From Conoideocrella luteorostrata (Eukaryota; Ascomycota; Sordariomycetes; Hypocreales; Clavicipitaceae), in contig JASWJB010000062.1 in the NCBI GenBank assembly GCA_032433595.1, forward strand, positions 62,001 through 126,000: a DNA stretch of 64,000 nucleotides, read 5' to 3'. Shown here piece by piece: positions 35,363 to 48,164 of the stretch; the stretch's first letter is position 1; the number at the start of each line of letters is the position of its first letter. The notes under the pieces are model-generated. The model did no database searches. It was given only the letters and a program-made list of their open reading frames with translations, and had not been told where the DNA came from. The position numbers were made by a program, and so were the translations under genes.

Positions 35363-38300
35363 ATGCCGGACGTCAACGAAACGGATCAACCTCCACCTGA
35401 GCCTCCAGCGGGACGACGACGGGCGTACGTACGCCCTCTTTTGCGAAACGCTAATTTTGGCCTTATTTGGCCATATCTTGGTGGTTGACCCATCCATCTA
35501 GTCTCTGTGCTAATTTTTAATATCATCAGTCCTACCATCAACATTGACACAACGCTGGTTGCTTCTTCTAACAATAGCGGTAATAACATTGTCGAGATGC
35601 CCCGGGAGACTTCACAAACGCAGCCCACGATCTCGCCTGTTTCTGTTCACGACGAGGCCGCGAGCCCGATTACCATCGATGAGCACCCCCCCTTTGGTTT
35701 CAGTAGCCAACAACGACCCGAGCTTCACGCCGACACGTCTTTTGACAGTCGTGAGAGCCGGCCAACCAGCCCTCACAATGTTTCGAGCCCGATCATGTCG
35801 CGTGCAGCCGATGGAGGAGCGGCTTTTTTGTCTGTGCCACAAAACCCGCGAGAAAGACAGAATTCTGTCGATTCAGACGACGCAGCTCGATCATTGACCT
35901 CTCACGGTGAAACCACGGTAGTTGCGTCCAGTTATACCCAAACCGACAAACTCAAGGCTGGTGGTAACGAGAAAATCATAAAGGACAAGAAAGCCTTAAG
36001 TCCCGATACCGGCACCGAAGATGACTTCAAGGTCGACAACAATCCGTTTGCCTTTGCCCCCGGCCAATTGAACAAAATGTTCAACCCCAAAAGCTTACCC
36101 GCGTTTTTTGCTCTGGGGGGCTTACGGGGTCTCGAGAAGGGCCTCCGGTCAGACCGTAAGTCTGGATTGAGTACTGATGAGGCTCATCTGGATGGCGCAG
36201 TCTCATTCGACCAAGCCACGGCCCACCATCAAAAGCTGGCTACTGAAGGCTCCAGCTCCGCCGCAATGAACAAAACGCAGACGAACAAGTCACGAGGAGA
36301 CGAAGCTTTCGCTGACCGGTACCGTGTTTTCCGGGACAATCGCCTGCCAGTCAAGAAGGGAAAGAGCTTGTTTCAGCTCATGTGGATCACTTACAACGAT
36401 AAGGTGCTGATTCTGCTGTCGATTGCTGCTGTTATCAGTCTTGCTGTAGGTCTTTATCAGACTTTTGGCACAGATCATAAGGCGGACGAACCCAAGGTCG
36501 AATGGGTCGAGGGTGTGGCCATTATCGTTGCCATTGCCATCGTCGTCATCGTTGGGTCTCTCAACGACTATTCCAAGGAGCTTCAGTTTGCCAAGTTAAA
36601 TAAGAAGAAACAAGATCGCAATGTCAAAGTCGTACGATCTGGCAAGACAGTCGAGATTTCCGTTTTCGACATTATGGTTGGTGATGTGGTTCATCTTGAG
36701 CCTGGTGACTTGGTTCCAGTTGATGGCATTTTTATTGATGGCTTCAATGTCAAGTGTGACGAATCCCAGACGACGGGTGAGTCAGATATTATTCGCAAGC
36801 GACCTGCCGACGAAGTCTACTCCGCCATTCAAAACCATGAAAGCTTGAAGAAGATGGACCCTTTCATTCAGTCCGGTGCTCGAATCATGGAGGGTGTAGG
36901 CACATTCATGGCCACGTCCACCGGTATCTACTCCTCTTACGGGAAAACGCTCATGTCTCTCAATGAAGATCCTGAGATGACACCGCTGCAGGCAAAGCTT
37001 AATGTTATCGCCACCTACATTGCCAAATTAGGCGGTGCTGCCGGTCTCTTGCTGTTCCTTGTTCTCTTCATTGAGTTCCTCGTTCGCTTGCCTAAGCTTC
37101 CTGACTCAACCACCCCTGCGGATAAGGGTCAAGCATTCTTGGAGATCTTCATTGTCGTTGTCACAATCATTGTCGTGGCCGTCCCGGAAGGTTTACCTCT
37201 TGCAGTTACTTTAGCTCTCGCCTTTGCTACTACCCGGATGCTCAAAGACCACAACTTGGTTCGACACCTCAAGGCTTGTGAGGTGATGGGTAATGCAACG
37301 ACCATTTGCTCTGACAAGACGGGTACTTTGACGCAGAACAAGATGCAGGTAGTGGCAGGTACCGTTGGTGTTTCTCACCGCTTTGGCAATGTCCGCCAGA
37401 GTCCTGGATCTGACACTGATGATGCTGATGCCGACACCGAGGCTGAGGTCGACGTTGACAACATTCCTGATGTTTCCCCCGGCGAACTGACAACGTCACT
37501 GAGCAATTCGGTCAAGGATATTCTCCTCAATTCCATTGCCCTCAATTCCACTGCTTTTGAAGGCGAGGTGGATGGCGAGAAGACTTTCATCGGTTCCAAG
37601 ACCGAAACGGCTTTGCTTCTTTTTGCCAAAGCTCATCTTGCCATGGGACCCGTCAGCGAACATCGAGAGAATGCCAACACTCTGCAACTCATTCCTTTCG
37701 ATTCTGGGCGCAAGTGTATGGGTATTATCGTCCAGCTCTCCAATGGCAGTGCTAGGCTGTTTGTTAAAGGTGCTTCTGAAATTCTCCTCGCCAAATGTAC
37801 CCAAAAGCTTAATGATCCCTCCGTTGACGACTCGGTTGCTCCCCTAACAACGCGCGAGGCGGAGACCATCGGTAAACTCATCGAAACATACGCCTCTCGA
37901 TCCCTCCGTACAATTGGTATTTGCTACAAGGATTTCGAAGTCTGGCCTCCAAAGGCTTCCCGTCGTGGCGAAGGCAGCGGCAAAGACGTTGAGTTCGACG
38001 ATTTGTTCAATGAGATGATCTTCATCGGCATGGTTGGAATTCAGGATCCGCTACGAGATGGCGTCTACGATGCCGTCAAGCTCTGCCAAAAGGCCGGGGT
38101 TACCGTTCGCATGGTCACCGGAGATAACAAGCTTACTGCTCAAGCCATTGCCAAGGAATGTGGCATTCTTCAATCTGACAGCATTATCATGGAAGGACCA
38201 GATTTTCGCAACCTCAGCAAGCGTGAACAGGAAAAGATTATCCCCAAGCTCCACGTTCTGGCTCGTTCTAGCCCTGAGGACAAGCGTATACTCGTTAAGA

Positions 38301-39741
38301 GACTCAAGGATAAAGGCGAAACGGTTGCTGTCACCGGAGATGGTACGAACGACGCGCCCGCTCTCAAGACCGCCGATGTTGGTTTCTCCATGGGTATCGC
38401 CGGTACGGAAGTTGCCAAGGAAGCTTCTGCCATTATCCTCATGGATGACAACTTTGCTAGCATCGTCAAGGCTCTAAAATGGGGCCGTGCTGTCAACGAT
38501 GCCGTCAAGCGCTTTCTCCAGTTTCAGCTCACTGTCAACATTACCGCTGTTGTGTTGACCTTTATAACTGCTGTATCTAGCGACACAGAGAAATCTGTCC
38601 TGACTGCTGTCCAGCTGCTTTGGGTGAATCTCATCATGGACACCCTCGCGGCACTGGCTCTCGCCACTGACCCCCCCCAGGACAGCGTGTTAGAACGAAA
38701 GCCTGAGCCTAAAGGCACTTCCATTATCTCCATCACCATGTGGAAGATGATTCTTGGCCAGGCTCTCTACCAGCTCGCCATTACTTTTCTCTTGTACTAC
38801 GGAAGCCCCAAGTCACTCTTACCATTGCCAGGCCCTAACGACATCCTTAATGACAAACAGATAAATACACTGGTCTTTAATACGTTTGTGTGGATGCAAA
38901 TCTTTAACCAGTGGAAGTAAGTTCTCATCAACCTTTCAATCTCGTTTCTTTGTACACGGGGAAATGCTAACCAAATCGTAGCAACCGCCGTCTTGATAAC
39001 AACTTCAACATATTTGAAGGCCTCACGAAGAACTGGTTTTTCATTGGCATCAGTCTGATTATGTGCGGTGGTCAAGTTCTCATTATATTCAAGGGTGGTG
39101 CTGCGTTCCAAATCGCTGATCCGCCTGAAGGTGCTGCGATTGCCGGCACTCTATGGGCTATTGCCATTGTTCTTGGGTTCATCTCCATCCCTGTCGGTGT
39201 AATCATTCGCTTGATTCCTGATTGGATTATTCTAGCCATGGTACCCGAATTTTTGAAGAGACAAACTCAAGGTGTCCCTGGCTTGACAGTCTCGGACGAG
39301 GAGATGGACATGTACCCGGAGCCATTGGCGGACGTACGAGATGAACTCAACTTCCTTAGACGCATGAAGGGGGGGCGTTTGAACAACTTGAAATTTGCTA
39401 TCCAGCACCCCAAGGAGACAATTATGCAGCGATCCCGAAGTCCCTCACACTCGAGGTCCAACTCTGTGCATGCCCCACAAACACCGACTCGAGAAGATAG
39501 CTTTGGATCTCCATTTGCCACGCCTGACTCTCGTGCACGGTCACGATCTAACAGATCTCGATCGAATTCAGCATTGGGCGCGCCTACCGTCATGGCCGGA
39601 ATTGTTGCAGCTGGCATCGCTGCAAACTGGCAACCGCTAGGTCGACCATCTGCAGAAGAAGCTAAGGAAGGTGACCACAAAGAAGAAAAGTCAAGTTCAG
39701 CGGTGGATGAGCATAGTGAAAAGTCACGTAAAGCGGAGTAA
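35363..39741 (+). CDS. PMC1: Vacuolar/plasma-membrane-type calcium P-type ATPase, PMC1-like
   Basis: Three exons, 35363-35424, 35530-38916 and 38982-39741, encode 1402 residues. The 62-nt first exon (MPDVNETDQPPPEPPAGRRR) is joined in frame through GTACGT...ATCAG. A long disordered N-terminus (about 1-300) precedes the core. P-type landmarks in order: TTGES in the actuator domain (near 436), VPEGLPLAV in the fourth membrane helix (near 572), CSDKTGTLTQNKM with the phosphorylated Asp (near 616), a KGASE nucleotide-binding motif, MVTGDN, and VTGDGTNDAPALKTADVGF (near 956). The GIAGTEVAKEASAIIL and MDDNFASI motifs mark the PMCA subfamily (P2B). The last four membrane helices span the second intron. 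The tail is rich in RS dipeptides. It pumps calcium out of the cytosol into the vacuole (PMC1, Neurospora NCA-2/3 type) using ATP. Confidence 0.95.
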
Positions 39742-40289
39742 ATGCATTATATATTTTTTTTCTTTGTGTTTTTGAATTCGGGCACTGTACTGTAAAAAAT
39801 TAGTGTTCAAAGTCATTCTATCCATTCTTCCCAGTGGTGTTCCTTAAATTCGATGTTTATTATTAGGGAAATGTGTATGTATACCTTTCTTTGCTATATC
39901 TATTAAAAAAAACCCCAATAATATCTAAGTGGTTTTGCAGAGCGCTATGTAGTTTGAAGTTAGGTTTAAGTTGAGTATTTGAGGCATGTAAAGCAATGGC
40001 AGCTTCGATATGCCATGTCAACGTCGCTCGTTCATACGTCTTTCTAACATGGCCAGTATTTCAAGACTGGTTATCTTGGCCTGCTGGCAATCCATGTCTT
40101 TGCAATCCATATGAAATCCAGTCGCCAGTTAGAGTTTTCTGCACATGGTGGCGACTACTTTGGTTTTCCTCTGATCAGTTCAAAGTTTGACTTGAATAAT
40201 GTATTGAATTAGCAATGATACGGCGGGCATAAGCGCGAACGCAAGCATAAGACTTTATTGTCCATTGCTTGATGTTGTTTGTTGTTTGT

Positions 40290-40352
40290 TATTGATTGAT
40301 TGATTATTATTGATTGTTGACTGATTGATTGTTGTTGGTTGTTCTTATTTAT
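40290..40352. repeat. Degenerate TGATT/TTGATTG tandem repeat
   Basis: Repeated ATTGATTGATTG and TGATTGATTGTTGTTG units. Confidence 0.85.
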
Positions 40353-40488
40353 TCTGCGGCCCTGAGCTAACCTCTATTGGCGGCACGGTCTTAACTCACA
40401 TTGCGCCAATCCCATGTTGTAAATATCGAACTATTAGTCAATGCTCTCCGCCATGGCGTACTGAGATGAGTTTATTGGTGATAAAAGT

Positions 40489-40532
40489 AAAAAAAAGAAA
40501 GAAAGAAAAAGAAAAGAAAAAAGAAAGAGAAA
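40489..40532. repeat. A/G-only tract (AAAG-rich)
   Basis: 44 bases of uninterrupted purine, mostly GAAA units. Confidence 0.9.
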
Positions 40533-41457
40533 TCAAATTACTCGAGGCTTTCTTTCTCAAGACTCGGATGGCATTAAAAGTGGAGTTGACCCTGATCTCT
40601 TACCTCACTGCGTTGAGCCCGACCACCTATTTGTGTTTGTGTACAAGATAACTACTATACGGTAAGAATGTTCTTACGTGCTCATTGCCGAACTGATAGA
40701 AAATTGACAAGACGGGCGTGGCTCTTAGTTATTGCCCCGTACACCTGGGCCTGAAACGCAACAGCCTTCATGGACCCCGGTTGATAAGAAGTGCAGATTC
40801 TCTAAATGGGACCATGGGAGATAATAGCTTCTATGCATGAATATCATGTTGACTCGAAGGCTGTCTTCTAAAGTCAGTAATCAGTTCTTTCGGACATGAT
40901 CCTCAAATGAGATGTTCTGTTGTCCCTGGCGGCCTTCAGTATCGGCTGGAATGGCGACGAGGATCTAAAAAGGCTTCTCGTGTGGAAACCTAGGGTCCCA
41001 TTTTACATGGTAGAAGCGAGGAGTTCCATTGACAGCAAGCGTTGAGGATATGCGTGCCACCGTCACTGGAAAGTTTATACGAAAGCTTGGGTCAGGCTGC
41101 TGCGAGGGTTACGTATGTGACATGCGTAGATAGCGGAGAGAAGAATCTCCGCAGCTGCATATCCCCTCAACATTTAACCGCTCGGTGGCTGTTTGTCCAC
41201 ATGCACAAGCATGTCGAGCCCAGCAGTTAAGTAAGTAGAAAACAGTGGAATTCGATGCATAAGCAATTTAGACTACTCGGGACAGATCAAAGAACACCTC
41301 AAACCAAACACCTGAAACCCATCACCTACCCACACATCCCTTCCCTGCAAAACGGGCTAGCTGCCGAGTGTCGCTGCTTTCATCTCCATCAAGTCTAGAC
41401 CCTATACGAATTCTCCTATAAAAGCTTCCCGCGGGTATCGGCTGCCTTTGTGGTCTT

Positions 41458-44400
41458 TCAGCCATAGAGGCGACCAGCCCAAATGCTGACCATCTGGTCA
41501 AGGACAACATTGTGGCCGCGGTTTTCGAAATCAACTCTCGGACACCCCGGTGGCCCAAGTTCTACCTTGAATTCAATCCTGAGTTCCTTTGCTGACCGGA
41601 GCTGCTGGGCAGCTTGCTTCGTTTGGCCTAGTTCCTCGTACACACAAGAAAGCCTGTGCCTAAGACGGGCAACTTTAGACGGAAGCCAATTCTTGGAGAA
41701 CTTAAAATATTGTTCCAGGTGAAGCCTAAAGAAACAACGAGTTAGCTGCGAAATCGAACCTGAAAGGGGGGTAGTTCGGACTCCAGTATGACCTTCCAAA
41801 CAAGTAGGTCCGCTCCAAGTCTAAACATTGCACATACTTAGCCTCCGCCTCAAAGTTTTCTCTTCGTGCTTGATGGCTCGCTCCCGCAGAACACACCCAT
41901 GATGGAGCTCAAGCGAGGCTAGCAGATGAAATACTTGGGTCTGGGTCGGGCCAGGTTAGGATTTCGCAGCCAACTCGTGAAAGATCTTCTCAGCGGCGCA
42001 CAGTGCCAGATGTGCCTCTTCTAACATGTACCTGTCGCGCATATAATTTGAGGCATCGCACAGCAGCTCAGCGAAGTCCATATCGACTCTTATGCGTTTA
42101 TTGGAGTACAGAAATCGAATGTAAATACTACGAAGCCTCATGGCACGTGTAAGATATTTTTTGAAAGCGGGATAGTCATCTGGAGGTATGGAGGATGAAA
42201 TCTGAGGCTATTTTGGAAACATGGCCCGAACCAGTAAGTATGCCGACTGAAAAGTGCGGGAAAGCACCTTGGGTTGCGCCCTTAGCATGTAATAGAGATG
42301 CGTTCGGAGTGTTCGGTGAATTGATATAGTTTTGTTCACTGGGTTCCTCTGCGTTAACTGCCTTGACTCAAGGGTTTGGTAGAGTCTGTTCCTCATTAGA
42401 CGTAAATGAATGGAGGGCCGAGGAATAACGATATAAAAACTCACACACTAGATGCAGCGGAGGGCCAAAAGGAAAGTCTGTCGTCATGATGCTTCCGGAA
42501 CAGCATTTCCTCATAGATGGCATTGGGATTCAACAAGCTCATTATATGTAGGATCTTGAGCGAGACCGACTCGCCGTCTTCTAGTAGAGGAGCGAGAGCC
42601 ATATCGAAAACTGTCGCTAAGGACCTCTTATAAAGATACGGAGTGGGCGCAAGGTGGTCCTAGTCCTCGATTAAAAACTTCGCGTCAAATGAGGCACAAA
42701 ACTCCTTCAATGAACTAGAGGACTCATAAATGAAGCCTCCAATTTGTGCCAGCGCCAAGGGAAGTCCATCAACCCTGCCTGCTTGAAACTTGTTGCGCGT
42801 CATTCAAGGCGTCACGATTCGTCGGATCATCCTCTGCGACACTCAAGCATCGGAGAAGGAGACAACCTTGCGTCGTAGTCCTAAAAGCCTGTGACATCTG
42901 CACCGTGTGGCACACATTTCCGATTGATATTATTTGGCTCGTTAATAAGACCGAGCCGTGGCCTGCGACAGGGACATAAGGCAAAATATCTTGATAATCC
43001 ATCACATTGTCGAATATAAATAACCATGGCATTGCTATACACAAGTTAGCCGTTCTATAGCGATATAAACGACTAAAGAGCTCCCCCTACACATATTCGA
43101 CAAACAATCCACGACAATTTGCGCCTTGTGTTCCCGGTCAATTTACACGTCTTTCTTCGTATTTGGAAGCTGCCCGATGAGCGAAGAAAAGCAACTTAGC
43201 AGCTCAGTTTTTTCTTCCGCTGGGATTAGGAAGACATATGCATACTGTCCTTGTCGATAGTATTCGTTCGCGTACGTAAGAGCAATTTGGGTTTTGCCAG
43301 CTCCGCCAATGCCATGTAAAATAAACTTCTGTATTGATAGCGTGTCATGACTAGGACGCAGGTGTTCGTGGATTTCGTATATAATTTCTTGGCGGCTATG
43401 GAATAGTTCAGCGGGCATCGACTCAGGCACAAATATTCCTCAGGTGGCTTTGGGCTTGTGCACATCAGCGGCGCGAATTGGTAGTGGTGACATTTGGTAT
43501 TCGGTGTTTATCGTAGCGGTGGATGCTGGCTGGCTAGTAGTGCCTTTATGCGAAGTTAACATCGATCCAAGTAGTTACGTAGCTGCATGAAAGGCTTTCA
43601 AATTTACATCGTTCTTCATGGGTGGCCTCCCAGCCGATTGTATGCCCACCGTTCATGATTGCTGAGCCTATATCGACAATCTGTACTAGGTCAGACGCTG
43701 AATGCCAAGAGGATGTTAACATTTACACCCAAAGTGGATCTCTTAGGATGAGGTATTTTAGTGTCACTGAGCTCGTCGTAGATGCTAATCGTTTTCACAC
43801 TGTTGGGGTCAAATTGTCTACTAATATCGACGAGTGTTTTGGAGAAGATTGAAACCTCTTCCAAAAAGATAGGAGGAGCCCGTGTGCTTCCACGTCAACC
43901 CGGCTTCTGCTCATTGAATCCACTGAGCTAGGGAGGGAAATATATACGCTGTGATGCGTTTTGCTCGTGAATACTATAGTGTCAGTGAAGCTAAGAATAT
44001 GGCTGTAATCATTTCGAAGTTTGGTCAGGAGGAGAGCCTGAGAGTGTGGCTTGTCAGCACGACTTCATAGCTTTCATATTGAGTCACGGACACCAGCATA
44101 CCTCTTTCACCACAACACCACCCAAGCTGTGCGCCACAAAGATAAGTGGTCGAGTCTGAGTTAATAACAGTGTTAGTACAAAGGGGGTGAAAAACCGAAT
44201 AGATGGTCCACTTCAAACTATGAATTGTCAAGTCTACCAGATTCTTTCGGCGTTCCATGAGCAACGCCTCCACGAAGTTGTTCGCATGATCTGAGACGAG
44301 AGCTCTCGTTACGTTGCCAAAAACATTGGTGTTAGAACCAAAGTTAAACACTTGGGCGTCTTGGCAATTAGTATCGAGGAAATCGGGGCCAGTAATACGT

Positions 44401-44570
44401 CGCTTCCCGTTCGGGTGCGCCCACGCTGCAGATGGACTGCTGTTATGGCCATGGATGACAACAATACTGATCCAGGGATTGAACGTAATGAGTAATTGTG
44501 GTATAAAACTCTGAATGGAATACATCGTGGAACTGGAACTTACTCGGTAATGGGATTCAGAGGACAAAAG
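41458..44570 (-). pseudogene. NLR relic: alpha/beta-hydrolase - NB-ARC - TPR
   Basis: Read from the right, the N-terminal part resembles a lipase-like alpha/beta-hydrolase: ISIVVIHGHNSSPSAAW, then across an intron (44156-44237, TACTAAC branch) FVAHSLGGVVVKE with the nucleophile-elbow serine. Next comes an NB-ARC module with P-loop GIGGAGKTQIA (about 43320), Walker B WLFIFDNV (about 43020), GLPLALAQIGGFIYES (about 42760) and a winged-helix piece with ISIHRTLRTHL. Tetratricopeptide-like helices end at 41458. This is the layout of fungal NOD-like receptors. It cannot be expressed as one protein: the frame is cut by TGA at 43440-43442, TAA at 43143-43145, a 4-bp CCTG duplication at 42774-42781, TAG at 42660-42662, TAG at 42208-42210 and a TAA near 41957. 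Several introns keep usable splice sites, so the decay is recent. The exact 5' end is uncertain. Confidence 0.85.
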
Positions 44571-45185
44571 TGCGTCGCCAGCCCATTGTCAATCTTGATT
44601 ACCTGTGAAACGGTCAGCCTTTCTTTCTTTCCACGGTCCAATTTTCCGACCTTGTTGTACCTCCGAGGCTGCCATTGCTTGCAAGACAAAGATCTTGAGC
44701 TACACGGTTATCATTCGTAGGATGGTTAGAAATTGGAAGATGCGAAGAAAGAAGAAGAAAGCAAAAGAAGACAACAAGCTTCATATGTTGATCCTTTTTC
44801 GTCCTTCATCCATACTTTGATCTCCATGGGGCTGGCCGAGTGCTGGCCGTATGTGAGCGGTCAAGTCTCGTTGACATGGCGGGCCATATATGTTGTACAC
44901 ATACACAACAAGTCGCAAAGCCACTGTCAGTATGAGGGTGTATTGTTATGTCCGCTTGGCTAAATCCCAGCATCAGCCGTTGGCCAAGCCCAACAGAGTC
45001 TGTCATAATACCCGCTCATTTGAGCTACCCCTCTCCCTCTCTCCTCTATTATATTGTAAATAGCAATGTCTCTTTCGTGTTTTAACAAGTCAAATGGCCT
45101 TCGCCCACCTAACCAGTTCAAAGTATGACGAGTGCCTAGGCAGGATTAGTGAGCAAGCTGATGCGTAGGTTTTCCGTCCGTTAGT

Positions 45186-46490
45186 GCTGCGTCAACACAA
45201 CCCTGTCTCCCTGCGCAGAGCGCCTTGCCAATCTCCAGCCGATCATCTCCCAAATATGCGAGACTGCCGCGGTCCCAGACTTATTACTTGATGTGTTTCC
45301 ACACGGGAAGACAGTTTGGTAGTGGAACCTTAGCACCCGAAACGTCGACATCTCACTCGCCCCCAATGCAAACGCAGTTGCTAGAATAGGTCCAGTCACC
45401 AAGGGCTTCACAGCCACGACTGTCGCCCAACTCATCGACCAAGGGAAGCCTGCCGATAATCCTTACTTTAAAAATATTCTGCGCGATGTTGATAGCCGCA
45501 ACCCGAATATAACCGGATTGGCTACTATTAAAAACCTTCTTACGCATAAACTTTAGGCTCGCTAGGTCAAGCCACAGGTGGCACGTAATGCAATGCGAGC
45601 TTCTTCTTCTTCTTCACAAGCAAAAGAAGGCCAATCCGTTACCTGCAATTTCTGAACTACAATCTACCAGGGGTTTCGGGAAGCATTTTATTAAAATAAC
45701 TGCTGCTGTACGCTTGCTGGTGAAATCATTGAGCATGTCTGGCGAAGCTTATGGAGCATATATTACACGACCATTCTTGGGTTACGCACCACATCAGTCA
45801 TCCACGATGATATCCCAGAAGAAAACATTGCAAAGCTACCTCGTTCATAACCTTAAGGTCACAATCTGGTACTGGAACCCACGACAGCTCTTGCTATGAC
45901 AGATGACCTCGGGTTACCTTAATTGTCGTTTGTGCTCTGAGACATGTAACACAGCTCTTTATAAAAGCGCTGTTTGTCAGTACTTTTATAGTAACATAAA
46001 ATTGCAAACAGGACAAGTACCATCAAATGTTCTGTTCTTGATTAGTTACAGACTCCTATTAGGAAATCTTGTATTAAGGATGGCACCTCCACCCTACTCT
46101 CTCGACCCGAACCACACGACGGACTCATCATATGCTCATTAAAAGGCTATACTTAGTTCTGTCGATGATCTGCTAGTGTGTGCATCACCGCTCATAAGCG
46201 CCTCTCAAGGCAACACCGACGCAAGCAAACGTCCCAGACTCAAGGGAATCGACAATAAAGCTTTAGTCGCGTCTTTACAGCCTAAACACAGCAGGAGTCT
46301 TCTTACGCCCTTAGGTTCCATCGCCGTGGATAACTGGGAGCCCTCACTGGCTTAGGAGAGAATGCATGGTTTGCCAAACAACAGCCTGAGTTGATCCCTG
46401 GGGCAAATGGCCCTCGCCTTGCGGTCTCCTAAACCGGCAGTCTTGCCGGTCACACGTCTTCATTGGCCATGCTACCGTACATGGACGTGG
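45186..46490 (+). pseudogene. Serine beta-lactamase-like hydrolase relic
   Basis: Fragments in all three plus frames line up in order with fungal class C beta-lactamase-like/transesterase proteins. 45200-45556 holds RLANLQPIISQICETAAVPD, then PVTKGFTATTVAQLIDQGK at the SxxK position and DSRNPNITGLATIKNLLTHK. 45716-45850 holds AGEIIEHVW and LGLRTTSVIHDDIPEENIAK. 46370-46490 holds ELIPGANGPRLAVS and TGSLAGHTSSLAMLP, the HxG-type C-terminal box. Breaks include TAG at 45320-45322, TAG at 45554-45556, TAA near 45848, several frameshifts, and no usable ATG at the start. The catalytic serine of the SxxK motif reads as proline. Such proteins act as esterases or acyltransferases, often next to secondary-metabolite genes. 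The role of the ancestor is unknown. Confidence 0.75.
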
Positions 46491-48129
46491 AGTGAGCACA
46501 TAATTATCGAGATGCCCGTGGACACTCTCAAACTCGTTGACAAGGTTTCCAAGGGACTCTTTCTTTCAGAGTCACGCATCTCAGTTATTACGCCCAGAGC
46601 ACTTGGAGGGGGAAACATTTCATTAGCTCTTTGGCTGCAATGAAGAATCGAAGCGGGTGTGGTTTACCTGCCCTTTTGTTCCAGGACTGCTCAAGCTTGC
46701 ATTTAAACGCGGCAACGACGGAAAGATCATTGAGTTAGTTTGGCGCATGATGTTGCTGTTAGCGCTGGGCATTAAGTTTTAACAGTAACAGCTAGTTAGC
46801 TCATAGTTGAAAGAGAGGTAACAGGTCATTCAGACTAGGTCTTGCCACTTGGTGTGCATTGACGATCGGCTGATGTGACAGTTTTCCAAACAGCCATGAA
46901 GCTCAAACAGTAAAGGGTTCCAACCAAGTACAACATTCGTATTAGCGACATTTGTGTCAACCTCGTAGTGGAAATAGTACGGCGAGCCCATGGAATGGAT
47001 ATCGAGAGACTGATCCTGGCTACCAAACTGGCCTGCTAGACAGAAAATAGAATTTGCAGAGGACGGACGCCGACACGGACTTTCTGTACCTAAGGTGTAT
47101 GTCTATAGATGTGTGTTGCCGGCGCCACGACCAAGTTGTATTACTTGATACTTTAATTATGATGCCAGTGCCGCGTGGGCATTGCCGAACACCAGTGGCA
47201 TGAAGAACTGATTGGCTAAATTTCGAAGTGTCTATCACGTTGTTCGCTAATCCTCCCAAGGGATCTTCCAAGTTGGGCTGGGGTGGTGTTTGGGCATGCA
47301 CTACTATCGTGGTGCGTCTCCCATCTTGACCGACTTTTGGCTATTATCAAGCATCAATCCTGGGTGGTTTGTTTCTCTTGCTCTAGGCGCGCGGGGGTCG
47401 TAATTGACTGTCAAGTATAGACGGCCGACCCGTGTAATTCCAATTGACTCTGCGTCTCCTCGCGGTGATGGTGTTTTACACTGTCTTCCAGTCCATCTGT
47501 ATTTGCCTCTCGGTGGTGATGATTCTTCGTTGCGGACATACTGCTGTGCGTCCGTTGCCGAGGCGGCATTTGTTGACCTGGATAGTCTTGGGGAAACTCC
47601 GTAGAGCCTGCATGCACCGTGGATGGGGCGACGGATCGTCTGAATTCTGTCAAATGGGAGGGGAATATGAGTACGGCTTTCCAATGTATGTATGGCGCCG
47701 TTGGCTGGCTGGCTGGACTGGGACTGGCTGGCGAGCTGCCATTTGCCCGGGCTGCAGGTAAGGGTATCAACACCAGTTCAGTTATGGACTCCGGACACGA
47801 CATGCAACATGACACACTCGTCGGAGCAGCCAGCCGCGTTGAAAGCACGAGGGCGTTGAGGATAACGGCGCTGCCTTAAAACATTGGCATTACCATCAAT
47901 GAAGGCTGAATGTCGCATGATGGCATCTGCAACAAAACCTTCCTTCCATCCATCCACTTGTCCCTCGCGACCAGTTGGATGCTGCCCTTAGTTGCCGACG
48001 GAGTTATTTATTCCAGCGACGCAAATGCGACGCACCAACTGACTGACTTTCTCAAGTGTCCCGGGCAAACAGCCAGCATAACCTTTACCATTGCTTCACG
48101 TGGCCCTATTCAAATTCTCAAACTTGTAC

Positions 48130-48130
<1 letters not shown>

Positions 48131-48160
<30 letters not shown>

Positions 48161-48164
48161 GAAT
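48131..48164. repeat. AAG microsatellite
   Basis: A run of nine A followed by about eight AAG units. Confidence 0.95.

Larger units (their letters stand above)
39742..41457. other. Intergenic region with simple repeats
   Basis: 1.7 kb between the calcium ATPase and the NLR relic. It holds a TTGATTG-type degenerate repeat and an A/G run. No gene is supported. Confidence 0.55.

Noticed and set aside
42635..42645. TACGGAGTGG as another dispersed palindrome copy
   Set aside because: It lies in a coding-derived segment of the NLR relic (TPYL codons) and is explained by the protein sequence.
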